A stretch of 64,000 nt of DNA, taken from the NCBI RefSeq assembly GCF_004011695.2, contig NC_082414.1, positions 434,001 to 498,000 on the forward strand, read 5' to 3'. The notes under the pieces are model-generated. The model saw only the letters and a list, made by a program, of their open reading frames with translations. It was not told where the DNA came from and did no database searches. This document shows, in pieces, positions 12,570-23,724 of this stretch (position 1 is the stretch's first letter; each line of letters opens with the position of its first letter). The position numbers were made by a program, and so were the translations under genes. Source of the DNA: Ascochyta rabiei (taxonomy: Eukaryota; Ascomycota; Dothideomycetes; Pleosporales; Didymellaceae).

Positions 12570-13059
12570 GGTGGCGGTCGGCGCGGTCTCCTGGCAGTGA
12601 AGACGACCAGATGAGATGAGCGTGCGGAGGCGATTGACGGTGGAGGCGACAGCGGCGAGGATCGGTGGAGGGTGCAGAGGGTGCAGAGGGTGCAGGGCGG
12701 GCGCAAGGTCGGCGGCGCGTGTCTTTGGCCTTGTCACGGGAGCTCTGAAAGTTGAAGTTCCATCGCGGGCCGACTAGCGCGGTACCGTGAGGCTTGAGCC
12801 CTGTCACCCGCTCGCCATCCCCACTCTGCACTGCATCTGCACCGCCTCTGCTCGCCGAATGCTCTGCACCGCGGACGAGCAGAACAGTCCCCCCTCTCTC
12901 TCCCTGCTACTGCGTGAGGACCTCCCTTTCGCACCCACCGATAGTATTGCGCCCGTTCGTCTGCTTTTGTGTTTGACCGTTCACTTGCACACGCCTCCCA
13001 ATTCTTCCTCCTCTGCCCCCTTGTGCCGCCGTCGTACTACAACACAGGTCGCTGCCTGA

Positions 13060-13255
13060 ATGAGCAGTGAGCGACAACAACAGCAACAGCAACAACAACA
13101 GCAACAGCAACAACAGCAGCAACAGCAACAACAGCAGCAACAGCAACAACAACATGGCGGTAAGCATGCGACGCGAGTCTGTCGACGTCTGCAGTCTGGC
13201 AAGAACACGACCAACGCTGACTGCTGCAGACCAATACTCGAGTCGGCCGTCTTGA
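13060..13255 (+). CDS. possible short polyglutamine protein (two exons)
   Basis: Exon 1 (13060–13159) starts MSSER and then encodes about 26 consecutive Gln codons (mixed CAA and CAG). A GTAAGC donor follows at 13160. An acceptor at 13228–13229 is preceded by a CTGAC branch-like site. Joining them adds HGDQYSSRPS and a stop, about 41 residues in total. No known family. The splice signals are good but a protein this short may be an accident of a trinucleotide repeat in a 5' UTR. Confidence 0.22.
13074..13153. repeat. CAA/CAG trinucleotide repeat
   Basis: About 26 units of mixed CAA and CAG without interruption of the three-base period. It encodes poly-Gln in one plus frame. Confidence 0.9.
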
Positions 13256-13433
13256 TGCACCCTCCCGGCGGCCGCCCTTTGCTGTGTAGATGCCTGTGCC
13301 GCGCCTCTTTCACGATCATGCACGCTGCACCGCGGAGCCCTGTGGATTCTCCACATCTGCAGACACGACTGCTCACAGGCAAAAGGGCTAGTTTTGGCTG
13401 CAGTTCGTCCTTCAGCGTCCACCACACACCACC

Positions 13434-13570
13434 CACTCGACCATCGACCATCGACCATCGACCATCAACCATCGACCATCGACCATCAACCATCAACCAT
13501 CGACCGTCGACCATCACACATCACAACAAGCGACAACACAACGACACGACACGACACACGACACACGACA
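13434..13570. repeat. CCATCGA heptamer array and CGACA tract
   Basis: From 13434 to about 13515 the 7-bp unit CCATCGA or CCATCAA recurs about eleven times. A CGACA/CACGA-rich tract (about 13527–13570) follows. The arrays account for the His/Thr/Ile-rich open frames across this stretch, so I call no gene there. Confidence 0.85.
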
Positions 13571-14107
13571 GAGGAAGATACGGCTGCTATTCCTCCACTG
13601 TCTACGTGGACTTTTGGCTATTGGCTACTCATACACCGCCCCGTCCCTCCTTCGAACGTGTCAAACCCCCGCACAAAGTCAACCATCAATCCCCTCCGAT
13701 TCGAAGCATCCAAACCCACAAGCCTCGTCACGCGCATAACCTCGTTGTCGGCCGAAGACCCCTTCCCTCTTCTGCACCGCGCTCATCGTTGGGGGGGAAA
13801 GTATACTGTACAAGCGATATCTGTGTTGGGAGGAGGGGTGCCGCCCAGGTGGTGACGAGGCCCTGCACTATCCACGACTAGGTTGCTGCAACGTCCTTGC
13901 TACCGCCCACCCCTGAGCAGGGTCCAAGCAAGACAAGAAAAGAGACGAGTCATGTCGCACGCAAGATGCTATCGCTTTGCTCGATCCAAGAGAATAAACG
14001 AACGAGAAGGTGGTCAGGTGTGGGCACGTTTGCGCTTGCTTGCTCTTACTTGCAAGCAACCAAGCATCTCACACTCATCGGGCAAAAAAGCAAAAGAAGA
14101 GCTGTCG

Positions 14108-16858
14108 CTACTCCTCCTCGCTCTCCGACCCGCTGTCGTCATCGCTGCTCTCCTCTTCATGCGCTGCATCCGTTAGTCTCACATCATCATCGTCAACATC
14201 ACGCATAGACAACATACCCGGTGGAGACTGGCTGCTACCCGATGCCCCGCCCTGGAACGACTGCAGCTTCTCCTGGATCTTGCGCATGTTGTCCTCCTGC
14301 TCCGTCTTGCCCATGGGCTTGTTCTTCTTCGGCCGGCTGGCTGTCGACTGCTTGTGCACCGGCCGCGGCGGCTCAAAGTCGTCGTCGGCCACAGACACGC
14401 CTCCCTTGGGCCCACGGAGCGACTTGATGAACTTGAGCAGTTCGCGCAGCGTCTCGTCGTTGATCTCGTCCATGTCGAGCTCCATCTCATCGTCATGCAC
14501 GTTGGCCAGGTGTGGGCACCCGTTTCGGATAATCTGCACCGCGCGCCTCATGTCAGCATCCCCGAGCGTGCTGATGCCCTCGGAGATGTCCTGCTTCTGA
14601 GCAAAGCTCAACGGCTGCGGTGGCTTGGCCTTGGCCTTGCCCGGCTTCACCGGCGGTGGCACCGCAAGCGGAACGCTCTTCTTCTTCACCGCCGGCGCTG
14701 GCACCTTGGCCTTCTTCTTGCTCGGCGCCTTGGGCGATGCACGCGTGCCCTTTTGAGCGTGGAGCAGCTTTTGCGCCTTCTCGTTCAGAGCAGCAATCTG
14801 TTCCTGCAGAGCGAGGAACTGCGCCTGGGCCGCATCCACCTCCTCTTCCTCTTCCTCGTCCTCGTCGTCTTCCTCGTCAGAGTAGACTTCGGGCGACTGC
14901 TCGGGCGCCGGCGCATGCTGCTCCAACCACGCCGCCTTCTCGCCCCAAAACTTGTTGAACAGGTCCTCCATCTGATGGCCCATGGCGTTCACCGCGTCGC
15001 CCTCGGGATTGAACTTGTAGCAGTTTTGGAACACGAGCTGGCAGTCTGCGTGGAAGTCCTTTGCGCTCTGGTACACCCCGTTCTTGAAGTTCTTCTCAAT
15101 CGTCCCAAAGTCCATGGGCTTCTTGATGATCTTGAGATACGACGGAATGTTCAGAGCTACAGGATCCACCGGCACCACAAACGGATACGTCACCGCCTGG
15201 TACTTGGGCTTCATGATCTCGTTCAGCACGCTCTCGCAAAACTTGAGCTCCTGCTGGTACTTCTTCTTGCGAGGCTTGGCATTCGTGTAGGGCAAATCCT
15301 TCGACGGCCGGTGGATCTCTCGCTTAGGACGATCGTTCGCACTAGTAGAGTCGCGCCGTATGAGGGGCATGCCATCCTGTCCAAGAGGCCATGCGGCTTG
15401 GGGGGATGCTGCTACGGCCGCAGCCGGCGACTTCACGGTAGGTGGTACCGGCTTCGACTCGCGTCTGGCCGCTGCCTTGGGCGCTGTGCTCACCGACGGC
15501 TTCTTGGCCTTGACCGGCTTCTGCGGCTCGTCTACGCCGCCCCTCGGCATCTTGCCCATGCCCTTGAGGAAGTATGCGCGGAGGTTGTACCCGGCCTGTG
15601 TGACGGGATGCTGCTTGTTGTTGAACAACTCGCTGTTCTCAATCATCTGATCGAGGTCCTCCATAAACTCCCTTACGTAGGTGTATCTGTTTTCCTTCAG
15701 CTTTCCTTCCATCGTCGTCAGGTCCATCGGTTTCGTTACAATGGTCGGGTAGGTGGGTATGTTGAGCGCGACCGGATCCACAGGGTCCTTGAACGCCAGA
15801 GACACCTTGATCTTCTTCGTGTTTCTTATGCGCTCGAGCAAGAACTTGTTCTGCGCCTGCGTCATGGGGGTCGTCGGCCACGCCTCGTAGTCAGCAGCGC
15901 GATGCACCCCGGATGGTTCCGACGAGATCACCGTAGCCACGCCTCTAGGTGTAGCTGTTCCATCGCCTCGCGGGGTGCTGCTGCCGCCATTGGTCTGCAC
16001 AAGCTGCGCCGGTAGTTCGGACTTGATGTCTACCTGCGAGCTCGACGCTTCCTCGGTCTTGGTGCGCTTCGCTTCGGGCGCATTATCCTCGATATCCTCC
16101 TCAAAGTCTTCTCGCGGCCGCACTTTCCCAGATTGTGGCGCATCTTCCATCTCCCGGTCCGCATCCGCTGATGGCTCTGTTTTTGCAGGTATGGACGTAG
16201 ACTCTGGTTGTATGGAGAGCTCCTTCATCGGCTTGGTAGGTGGCGCAGACTTCGAGTCCTCGGGTGCGTCGGCGGCGGTGTCCATTGCGTCGGCAGATGC
16301 TGCCTCGATCGAAGGTGCGATTTGAGTCTCGAGCACTTGCTGTGTGCTTTCACTCGTCGTTTGGGTCTCGGTTGGCATGGCATCTGCAGATGACGCTGGT
16401 GCTGGCTCGTCGCGAACGTCCGAGATGGGCGCCTCGGTGGCTTCTGTTACCGACTGCACGATATCATCGTCACCAAAGAGCGAATTGCTATCTGTCTGGT
16501 CGGGCAGAAACTGTGCGACACCGTCGATGCCACTAGAGACATTCGTGGCAGGCTGAACGGCAGGCTCTACGGCAGGTGGTGGTACGTCTGAAGCCATGTG
16601 ATCGCCGTTGGTGATTGGTTTGGATTCTCCAGTCGCGCTAGGGTCGGCGCCATTGATGGGCTCATCGAAGAGAACATCGTGGACGCTAAAGAAAATCAGT
16701 AAAAGTAAATCAGTAAGTCGGACCCCAAGGTGAAGGCGACTTCAGAGGCCGAGGCGCACTCACCCATTTGTCTCACTACCGATGGCCATTGCGTCCGCCG
16801 GGACGAGCGCGTCTGCCTTGAGATCAAGGGTAGACTTGTCGAAGGTGGGTGATGTCAT
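14108..16858 (-). CDS. BDF1: BET-family double bromodomain protein
   Basis: Exon 1 is 16764–16858 and exon 2 is 14108–16685, with a 78-bp phase-2 intron (GTGAGT…TTTAG); the product is 890 residues. The start at 16858 (MTSPTFDKST) is preferred because the splice keeps the frame into exon 2. Bromodomain 1 lies at about 306–411 (conserved PTYPTIVTKPMDL, acetyl-lysine-binding Asn in NNKQHP). Bromodomain 2 lies at about 511–616 (IPSYLKIIKKPMDF, KFNPEGDAVN). An acidic tract and a Lys/Pro-rich linker follow, then the NET/ET domain at about 724–791 (KQDISEGISTLGDADMRRAV) and an acidic Ser/Glu tail. Bdf1 binds acetylated histone H4 and helps recruit TFIID and SWR1; it acts in the nucleus. The gene is divergent from the Utp12-domain gene, with 1.3 kb between the starts. 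Confidence 0.94.
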
Positions 16859-18124
16859 TACTGCCATAGGGCCATGAACTTGATGAACGTGTTTGCGCGT
16901 GCTAACGAAACCGCGGGATTTGATGGGTGCTGCAGACGGATGTTATTAGCAAGCTGCAAGCTGACACGTACGCGACTTTGCGGGTAGACGCGTATCGATG
17001 ACGGATACGGATGCAACAAGGAGCGGGGCGCTGCACTGTGGTGGGCGCGTGGCGACGGTGAGGTGGGGTGGGTTGTGGTGTGGCTTGGGTCGTAAAAGCA
17101 AGGCAACCAAGGTAAGAGGGGCTGCAGAAGAATATATGTTGCGGAGGCTGAAACAGGCTCGCGGTGCACGTGACTTACCGGGAGGCGGCGGCGAGGTCAA
17201 AGAGCTGCGCGCGTGCAGTGAGTCAGCGGGTGGCTCTGGCAAGCGTGCGCGACGGCGGCGACGTGTTTGTCGTGCAGCGCGGCGCGTAGGGAGATGCAGT
17301 AGGGCTCCGTGCAGCTGTGCGCCCTCTGGCAGAGGTGCAACCACAACACAGACAGTCCGCGATGGGGCGCACGGATGGCAATGGAGAGGTTGAGCACAGG
17401 CGTCCACGAACAGCGCTAGCGAGGTGCAGCAGCTGGGGGACGTGACAGCAATTGATGGCGCGGTGAGATGTGCGAGATGCTGCAGCGCAAGGGCCTGGGC
17501 TCCGGGTCGCGAACTGGGCCTGACAGTTTGACAGTGATGCACTCTGGTGGTTGGTGGCTGGTGGTTGGTGGAGCGCGAGTCGTGGGCGGTGTTCGGAGGA
17601 GGCGCGCGTTGATTGGAGGCAGATCGGGAAGGACTTCAGCAACAAGGACGAAGATATTGAGTTGGGCAGCTCGCCTGTTTAATACCTTCCGACCTACCGA
17701 TGCGTGCCAAGCGTGCCTTCCCCCTGAGCTGGCGCTAAGCCCACTGCGTCACGTGTCGCGGCTGCCCAAAGCCTGGCAGTGCGCAGCGAGCCTGCGCCCT
17801 TGCCATGCACTCGCTGCGAATCGTGTCAACGTGTCAACGTGTCAACTTCCAGCGCGCCTCTTCTCGCAGCGCTGCTGTCGCCGCGTGCCAGAGCCGCGGT
17901 ACCGTCGCCAGAGGCCAAGACGGTGGGCGGCTCTGACGACCATTCTTCGCCGCAGCGGCCCATCCCTGTCGCCTGGTCCTAGCTCGCCTGCTCCACCAAA
18001 ATTCTGTGCTCATTTTTTCGGCTGCACCCATCTTGCGCTCTGCTCCAGGCAGCGACACACACCACCCAGCACCGCAGCCTCGCCGCGTACCACCGCACCA
18101 CCGCACCACCGCGAAGCCGCCAAC
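16859..18124. other. divergent promoter region between BDF1 and the Utp12-domain gene
   Basis: GC-rich 1.27 kb shared by two outward genes. A minus-strand GTAAGT at about 17169–17174 could be a 5' UTR intron donor of BDF1. CACGTG-type hexamers occur near 17166 and 17751. I see no coding gene. Confidence 0.4.
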
Positions 18125-19465
18125 ATGCCCGCCGCCGTTTCTTCTCGCACACCCAACGCCTCCAAGGCCTCCAAGGCCGCCCGCGACACCGCACCGCCGC
18201 CCAAAAAAGCGAAGCTCGCCCCGTCGCCCGCTGCAGCCCGCCAGAACGGCCTCAAGTCGCTCCTCAAGGGAGGTGCTGCCAAACCCACAGCGAAGCTCAA
18301 TGGCGCCAGACATGCGCGCAACGCAAAGGTCGACGAGTCCACGGCCGTCGTCGGCGGAGGCCAGGCCGGTCATGGTGACGGTGACGTCGACATGGAGGAT
18401 GTCGCCAAGGACGTGATTGAGATTAGCAGCGCAGACGAAGAGAGCCACTACTCAGGCTCCGACGACGAAAAGGACCACGCAGCACCTGCTGTCGCTGGCG
18501 AGCGAGACGACGAGGACCGCCCAGTGGACGACGAGACTGCAGACCCAGAGGAGCTCTCGTTTGGAGACAGGCTGCGCGCACAAGAGCCCGAGCCTGTGCA
18601 AGAGTCGCGCATTGTACATGTCGAGACCGCATTTGGCGCAGACGACTCGAGAGCTTTGGCAGCAGCCTCGGCCAACCGCCCGCTCTCTGCACCGTCAGCC
18701 TCATCTCTGGGAACCGTTCTCACCCAAGCCCTACGCACAAACGACCAAGAGCTGCTCGAGTCGTGTTTGCGAGTCATCGACATCGACACCATCTACGCCA
18801 CAGTCGAGCGTCTGCCCTCGCCCTTGGTCGGCAACCTGCTGCAGAAGCTTGCTGAGCGCCTACACAAGAAGCCCGGTCGCGCAGGTGTGCTCATGGTCTG
18901 GGTGCAGTGGTCGCTTGCCGCACACGGTGGATACCTCGCCAGCCAGCCTCAGCTGGTCAGGCAGCTTGCCACCCTGAACAAAGTATTGAAAGAGCGCGCA
19001 AGTGGGCTGCAGCCTCTGCTGTCACTCAAGGGCCGTCTGGACATGCTACAAGCTCAGCTTGAGCTGAGGAGAAGAAACCAGAAGAAGGCTGCTGGCGACG
19101 ACGACGATGAGGCTGTCATCTACGTCGAGGGAGAGGACGACTACGAGTCCTCCGTAGACGACGAGGACGATGCGCCCGACAGCACACGAAAGAGGATACG
19201 GGATGTGGAGGACGACGACGATGAGAGCTCAGACGACGAGATGCCTACCACAATGGAGGTTGACGAAGACTCCGACGAGGGCAGCGAGGACTCAGACGGT
19301 TTGATTGACGACGAGGCTGAGGAGACCGATGATGACGCGGGTGATGACATGTCTGAACCCATGAGCGACGATCTGGATGACGGCGAGGGTGTTTCGAGCG
19401 AAGAAGAGGCAAAACCTGCGAAGCGGTCTACAATCGGCCGTGCTGGTTTAAAGAGCCGCCGCTAA
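18125..19465 (+). CDS. Utp12-domain SSU-processome protein (Utp5/WDR43-like)
   Basis: A 446-residue single-exon protein starting MPAAVSSRTPNAS. The N-terminus is Lys/Ala-rich and includes KKAKLAPSP, a nuclear-localisation-like stretch. An acidic segment follows (about 100–150). The central part (about 180–320) is an all-helical Utp12/WD-associated domain, with LGTVLTQALRTNDQELLESC, LLQKLAERLHKKPGRA and VQWSLAAHGGYLASQP. The tail is a long run of Asp/Glu/Ser and ends in basic KSRR. Utp12-domain proteins act in the t-UTP part of the small-subunit processome in the nucleolus. The yeast and human proteins have WD40 repeats before this domain; here the frame is open upstream but looks like UTR, so this appears to be a short, WD40-less form. 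Confidence 0.75.
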   Translation: MPAAVSSRTPNASKASKAARDTAPPPKKAKLAPSPAAARQNGLKSLLKGGAAKPTAKLNGARHARNAKVDESTAVVGGGQAGHGDGDVDMEDVAKDVIEISSADEESHYSGSDDEKDHAAPAVAGERDDEDRPVDDETADPEELSFGDRLRAQEPEPVQESRIVHVETAFGADDSRALAAASANRPLSAPSASSLGTVLTQALRTNDQELLESCLRVIDIDTIYATVERLPSPLVGNLLQKLAERLHKKPGRAGVLMVWVQWSLAAHGGYLASQPQLVRQLATLNKVLKERASGLQPLLSLKGRLDMLQAQLELRRRNQKKAAGDDDDEAVIYVEGEDDYESSVDDEDDAPDSTRKRIRDVEDDDDESSDDEMPTTMEVDEDSDEGSEDSDGLIDDEAEETDDDAGDDMSEPMSDDLDDGEGVSSEEEAKPAKRSTIGRAGLKSRR

Positions 19466-19828
19466 TCCTGACGATATCAAGGATACGATATGTGAGAATG
19501 TACGGGCGATCTACGGCTCATGGCGAGTCGCCAACTTACTTCAGCATCTCCTTCTTGCTGTGTTTACTTGTTGTTTGGATGCATGAGGATGCAAAACTAT
19601 CCCGCGTCCTGGCGTTACTATGGTCTCGAAATGCGTTCTACTTCACAACGCTCGTGCTTGGTGTTTGCATAGCGCTGGAATACACTGCCACCTTCTGCAA
19701 AGTCTACCCATGTCACCTCATCTTCTTTGTGCTGTCGAGTTTGCTCATGACGGCAGCTCTTTTAAATCCGTCGATATGCCAGCGTTCCTTTGTCATATTG
19801 CACATTTGCATACCATGCGAACATCTCC

Positions 19829-20788
19829 ATGAAAATGCGCTTTCTGTGGTGCTTCTGGACACAATTAGATTGTCGGCGCTCGAAAAGCAACCGCAATGAC
19901 TGTACGCATCGCTCACAAGAAACCCGCCCCAATCCACGCACTACACTGCTGCAAGCGCAGTCCAGTCACGCAACTCAGTCAGTGTCTCGACCAGTTCCCC
20001 AGACCCCTCCACGACAGCAAGCTCGAGCCTCGTTCGACACATCCTACACTACCCTCCCGCTCTCTTCAGGGTCGCCACCTTCAGTCGTTCGCACGGCACA
20101 TACGGAACATCTGTTCACGCCTACCCCAGCACCTCGACAGTACCGCACAACGAATGACTCCAACGGTCCCTACGATTCCTTGCGCAGCCACGAAAGCAGG
20201 ATGCTTACGTCCCGGACACGACTTCAAGGACCACAGAGCTACGAAGATAGCCCGACCTTGCTGGGGAACTGGGAGCCTGGTGGATTGACGTTCAATGAAC
20301 GTATAGATCGTCTGTCTACCAGAGATACGTCTCCACGTGGCCGCTCCACACACCGATACACATTCTTGGATGACAAGTCGACATCATCCAAGAACGAAGA
20401 TGAGAATGTGTGTCGCAACCTTGATGACAGTGGATATGTTTCCACTTTCCCAACGCCAACAAGACCACATCACGTACAAATGAACACCACTTCCGGCCCA
20501 ATGATCTTAACAGACCTCGTACCAGCACCTCTATTATTTGGAGAGGTACTGGCTGTGTCCTCTGCGCATGTGGACGTACCGCAAGCACCAAGACTGCAGA
20601 ACCGTGTGGCGCTGTGCGACCATCGCCCTTGTCTGAGACACAAGTGGACTTGTCTTGAGCATACACCAACGCCAGCGCCAAAATCGCGTCGAGACAAGAC
20701 AAGCCGCAGGACACATGGTGAGAGGGTCGAACATTACGAACCAGATGTGTGGATGCAAATCGCACCTGAGTATATGCCTGATGTGTGA
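19829..20788 (+). CDS. hypothetical orphan protein, disordered
   Basis: A 319-residue open frame starting MKMRFLWCFW. The start is uncertain: the frame is open upstream and an unseen intron is possible. The body is rich in Ser, Thr, Pro and Arg and has no recognisable fold. Features include GNWEPGGLTFNERIDRLSTR and a Cys/His-containing patch near the C-terminus (CDHRPCLRHKWTCLEH), which could bind a metal but matches no zinc finger I know. It ends WMQIAPEYMPDV. It is the first of a run of same-strand intronless orphans up to 26.3 kb. Confidence 0.5.
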   Translation: MKMRFLWCFWTQLDCRRSKSNRNDCTHRSQETRPNPRTTLLQAQSSHATQSVSRPVPQTPPRQQARASFDTSYTTLPLSSGSPPSVVRTAHTEHLFTPTPAPRQYRTTNDSNGPYDSLRSHESRMLTSRTRLQGPQSYEDSPTLLGNWEPGGLTFNERIDRLSTRDTSPRGRSTHRYTFLDDKSTSSKNEDENVCRNLDDSGYVSTFPTPTRPHHVQMNTTSGPMILTDLVPAPLLFGEVLAVSSAHVDVPQAPRLQNRVALCDHRPCLRHKWTCLEHTPTPAPKSRRDKTSRRTHGERVEHYEPDVWMQIAPEYMPDV

Positions 20789-21079
20789 CACACAGGGCAG
20801 GTCTCGAGACTTGTAGCATAGGCCATGTCTCGTTGATAGCATCGGGGGTGGCATCCACAAATATCAAGTTGTGAATTTGTAGGCTTGACTGTGCACATCT
20901 GGAGCTGGGTTAGCTGGCAATTTACCCCTCACAATGTGCCAGTAGTTCTGCCTGATGAGGTGATGATTCCCATTCTTCAGTATCTTCCCATTACTCTGAT
21001 TTTACTAGACACTGTCAGAGCCGCTCACACAACGCTCTGCTGCTCTGGGACGCCTTGAGTCGCTCTTATACATCCGGAT

Positions 21080-22258
21080 ATGGCCAATCGTGACTATGCT
21101 GCGGGCATCGATCCACAGCGCAGGATCTCATTATGGGGGAGGATCACCAAAGGGGTCAACTTGGAAACTGACTGGAACTCCGCGCCTCCTCTCACAGCAG
21201 GGCTGCGGGAACGATTTCCTGATCTTCTCTCTAGACCATCGCCAGCCAATGAACCACCTGTGCCAGACGTTCTACAGCCAGGTCAACATGCGACTATTCG
21301 TAGCCACCCACCACGCACTCGCGTGGACAGCATGCACAACCTGGAGGCGAAAGAAAGAATGAGAAGAGACCTCCCGCGCACCATAGTCTTGGGCGGAGTT
21401 CGTCATCAAAGGTCTGTCAAGCGAAGACCCAGTCAACGATCGCGTTCCCAGCAAAACCCCCATCAGCAAAGGATACGTGAAACAACCCCTGACCATGATC
21501 TACCATCAGCTGCGCCAAATCACGGGCAAGTTCAGAGCGCGATGTGGAACGCTGATTCACATGAGGATCCCCAATCTGCTCCTGCTCCTTTCCCACGCGC
21601 CACTCCACCGTCCCATCGGCAACAACAAGATCCCAATCATGATCTTCGCCAGCATACCACCAATTTTCCACAACTCTCATTACAACACCCAGGCTATCGT
21701 TCCTCGCGTACACCCACCCTCCGCCGAGTACCTGTACAGTCCTCACTCCGCAACCAAGTACTTCAAGACGCCAATCACAGCACTGAAGCCCGTCAACTTA
21801 GCAACAGAATCAATCGCGCTGCCACAACTGCAAACCACGATGTACCAGCTGTTGTCCGAGCGGGAGGCTACAGCCACTATCCCGCCTACTCGCCCTTACC
21901 ACCAGCCAACCCGCACGCCCTGCCACGACCGCACAACCGCTCGTCGTCTGTAGCCACGTACGCATCAACGCCAACACTCCAACAGTCCAGCCCCCTCCCT
22001 ACCAATAATTCCAACATCCCTCAACTGCCAGAACATGCAGAGTTCAGCCCGCCCTTTGCGCACTTCTCTCCCGGCTCGCTGAGTAACAGCAGCATCGAAA
22101 CCTTTGCCAATCCAAACAATCCGACAGGCCCTCCGCTGAGCAAACACGACGCGAATATTGAAGGGCTGAAGCAGCGCATCATGGCGCCGTGCCGCAGCTG
22201 GAAAGTCAAAGTTGCCAGGATTCTGAAGCGCGTGAAAAGCTCGCTTGCCATACTGTGA
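21080..22258 (+). CDS. hypothetical orphan protein with basic C-terminal helix
   Basis: A 392-residue single-exon protein starting MANRDYAAGIDPQRRISLWG. It is mostly disordered and rich in Pro, Gln, Ser, Asn, His and Arg. The only clearly structured part is the last 25 residues (CRSWKVKVARILKRVKSSL), a likely basic amphipathic helix. The core VARILKRV (378–385) closely matches the C-terminal part of the gene at 25.87 kb and more loosely that at 22.7 kb. No catalytic motif or membrane segment is seen. Function unknown; a nucleic-acid- or membrane-surface-binding tail is a guess. Confidence 0.6.
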   Translation: MANRDYAAGIDPQRRISLWGRITKGVNLETDWNSAPPLTAGLRERFPDLLSRPSPANEPPVPDVLQPGQHATIRSHPPRTRVDSMHNLEAKERMRRDLPRTIVLGGVRHQRSVKRRPSQRSRSQQNPHQQRIRETTPDHDLPSAAPNHGQVQSAMWNADSHEDPQSAPAPFPRATPPSHRQQQDPNHDLRQHTTNFPQLSLQHPGYRSSRTPTLRRVPVQSSLRNQVLQDANHSTEARQLSNRINRAATTANHDVPAVVRAGGYSHYPAYSPLPPANPHALPRPHNRSSSVATYASTPTLQQSSPLPTNNSNIPQLPEHAEFSPPFAHFSPGSLSNSSIETFANPNNPTGPPLSKHDANIEGLKQRIMAPCRSWKVKVARILKRVKSSLAIL

Positions 22259-22704
22259 GGTTCAACGACCACACGCTGAACCTTTGCTCCGCACAAGCTG
22301 TTCTGAATACTGCTTGGATGAGGTGGAAGGATCATTGGTCTTGGGAAGGAAAATTAGATGAGAGTCGCGAAGTATGACTGTACATGTTTTCATCAGTTAT
22401 GTTGTGGGATATGGTTGAACACTTACGGCTGTATGATGTGAATTGGCAAACGAACTAGACTGTTTAGAATGTATCGACGATCATGAAACATATCGTGGCA
22501 AGGTGATGATTGTCCAAAGTAAATGCAAACAGTGTTCTTTCATCTTCGCACGACTGCTCCACGAAATCTTTTGTCGCGCCTTTGTTCATTCAGTGATCCA
22601 ACGTCCAACCACGTCAATCAGAACACATACATAAAGCCACCAAGAGACTCCATGACCTCGCAACATCCGCGATCCACACCCTCTCCGCTCCAACCTCACC
22701 CGCC

Positions 22705-23463
22705 ATGTCCAACCCAGCACTCCCCCTCGCAACCCCTCCCTTCCGCCTAACCCGCCACAAACCCACCATCTCGCGACACACACTCGACACCATAATCGAC
22801 AGCTCCTTCACCCAGTCCCGCCCATCCAGCGCATCGACAACTTCCTCCTTCACAACCGCCTTCTCAAGCCTAGAAGCCGGCTCACCCTTCCGCTATTACC
22901 TCCCACATATCAGCACCTCGACTTCCCCATTCTACACCAAGAGCGAAGCTCACGCATGCAACCTCGTTCCGTGCACGCCAGGCGTACGAAGTGAGCAAGC
23001 CGGTCGCTTCTACCACTATGTTCCGCGCGGAAGCACAGAGGAGCGAGCCGTGTACGGCGAGGCGATCGAGCGTGGAACCCGGGTGCAGTCTCGCACGGCA
23101 CTGCAGCGCGACGCAGCGGGTGAGCAGAAAGTGCCGGGCGCGCCAAAGCAGCTCGTATCCAGCGACCCGCTGGCGTCCGGGCTGGGGGGAGCTACGATTC
23201 CCCTGGAGAATACCGCGGGGGCTGATCTGGCTTGCCGGTCTGGCGACGACGAGGAAAATGGTACCGTCGATAATGGCAGCTACACGGCAGGCGAGACGCT
23301 AGACACGTGTGCGTCGACGCCAGGGATCGTAGGCGGAGAGGCAAGAAAGCAGAGGAGGAAGTTGACGAAAGGGCAGCACAGGAAGCCAGAGACGGTAGCC
23401 GAGATGTCCAAGAAGGTGAGAAGAATGCTGAAGAAGCTTCGTCTTGGCAGGAAGGCTGCGTAG
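22705..23463 (+). CDS. hypothetical orphan protein with basic C-terminal helix
   Basis: A 252-residue single-exon protein starting MSNPALPLATPPFRLTRH. The first 60 residues are Ser/Thr-rich. The middle has FRYYLPHIS and GRFYHYVPRGSTEERAVYGE, and the C-terminus is strongly basic (AEMSKKVRRMLKKLRLGRKAA minus its last residues is the helix). VRRMLKKL (238–245) follows the same V-[AR]-R-x-[LM]-K-[RK]-[VL] pattern seen in two neighbours. Unknown function. Codon use and base composition look like those of the neighbouring genes. Confidence 0.6.
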   Translation: MSNPALPLATPPFRLTRHKPTISRHTLDTIIDSSFTQSRPSSASTTSSFTTAFSSLEAGSPFRYYLPHISTSTSPFYTKSEAHACNLVPCTPGVRSEQAGRFYHYVPRGSTEERAVYGEAIERGTRVQSRTALQRDAAGEQKVPGAPKQLVSSDPLASGLGGATIPLENTAGADLACRSGDDEENGTVDNGSYTAGETLDTCASTPGIVGGEARKQRRKLTKGQHRKPETVAEMSKKVRRMLKKLRLGRKAA

Positions 23464-23724
23464 GCCGCAGAAGAACGTGTATGTGGTATGTGTAGTCGTC
23501 CTCGTCGTTATCACGGTCGTCCAGCTCCTCAGCTACCATTTTCCTCTGTTCAGCATCCACAAACATCACTAGCATACAATGTACTTGCACAATACAAGAC
23601 CCCGAGTTGATTAAAAGCACGCCCGCCGATCGTTACTGCCTACGATACATTCGAAACAGAGCTCAACCACTGTCTTATTATCCTCACACTGACGCATCTT
23701 AAGACGCCATCGCTTCTCGACCTT

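Noticed and set aside
13394..13881. Open frame with His/Arg/Pro/Thr/Ile repeats
   Set aside because: Encoded by the CCATCGA heptamer array; no start context or splice support.
14354..16015. Long plus-strand frame (553 codons) rich in Leu, Arg and His
   Set aside because: Exactly antisense to the BDF1 coding region; its composition is the mirror of BDF1 codons and it shows no domain.
17468..18124. N-terminal extension of the Utp12-domain protein
   Set aside because: The frame is open, but the sequence is Cys/Arg/Pro-rich without WD40 features and looks like GC-rich UTR.
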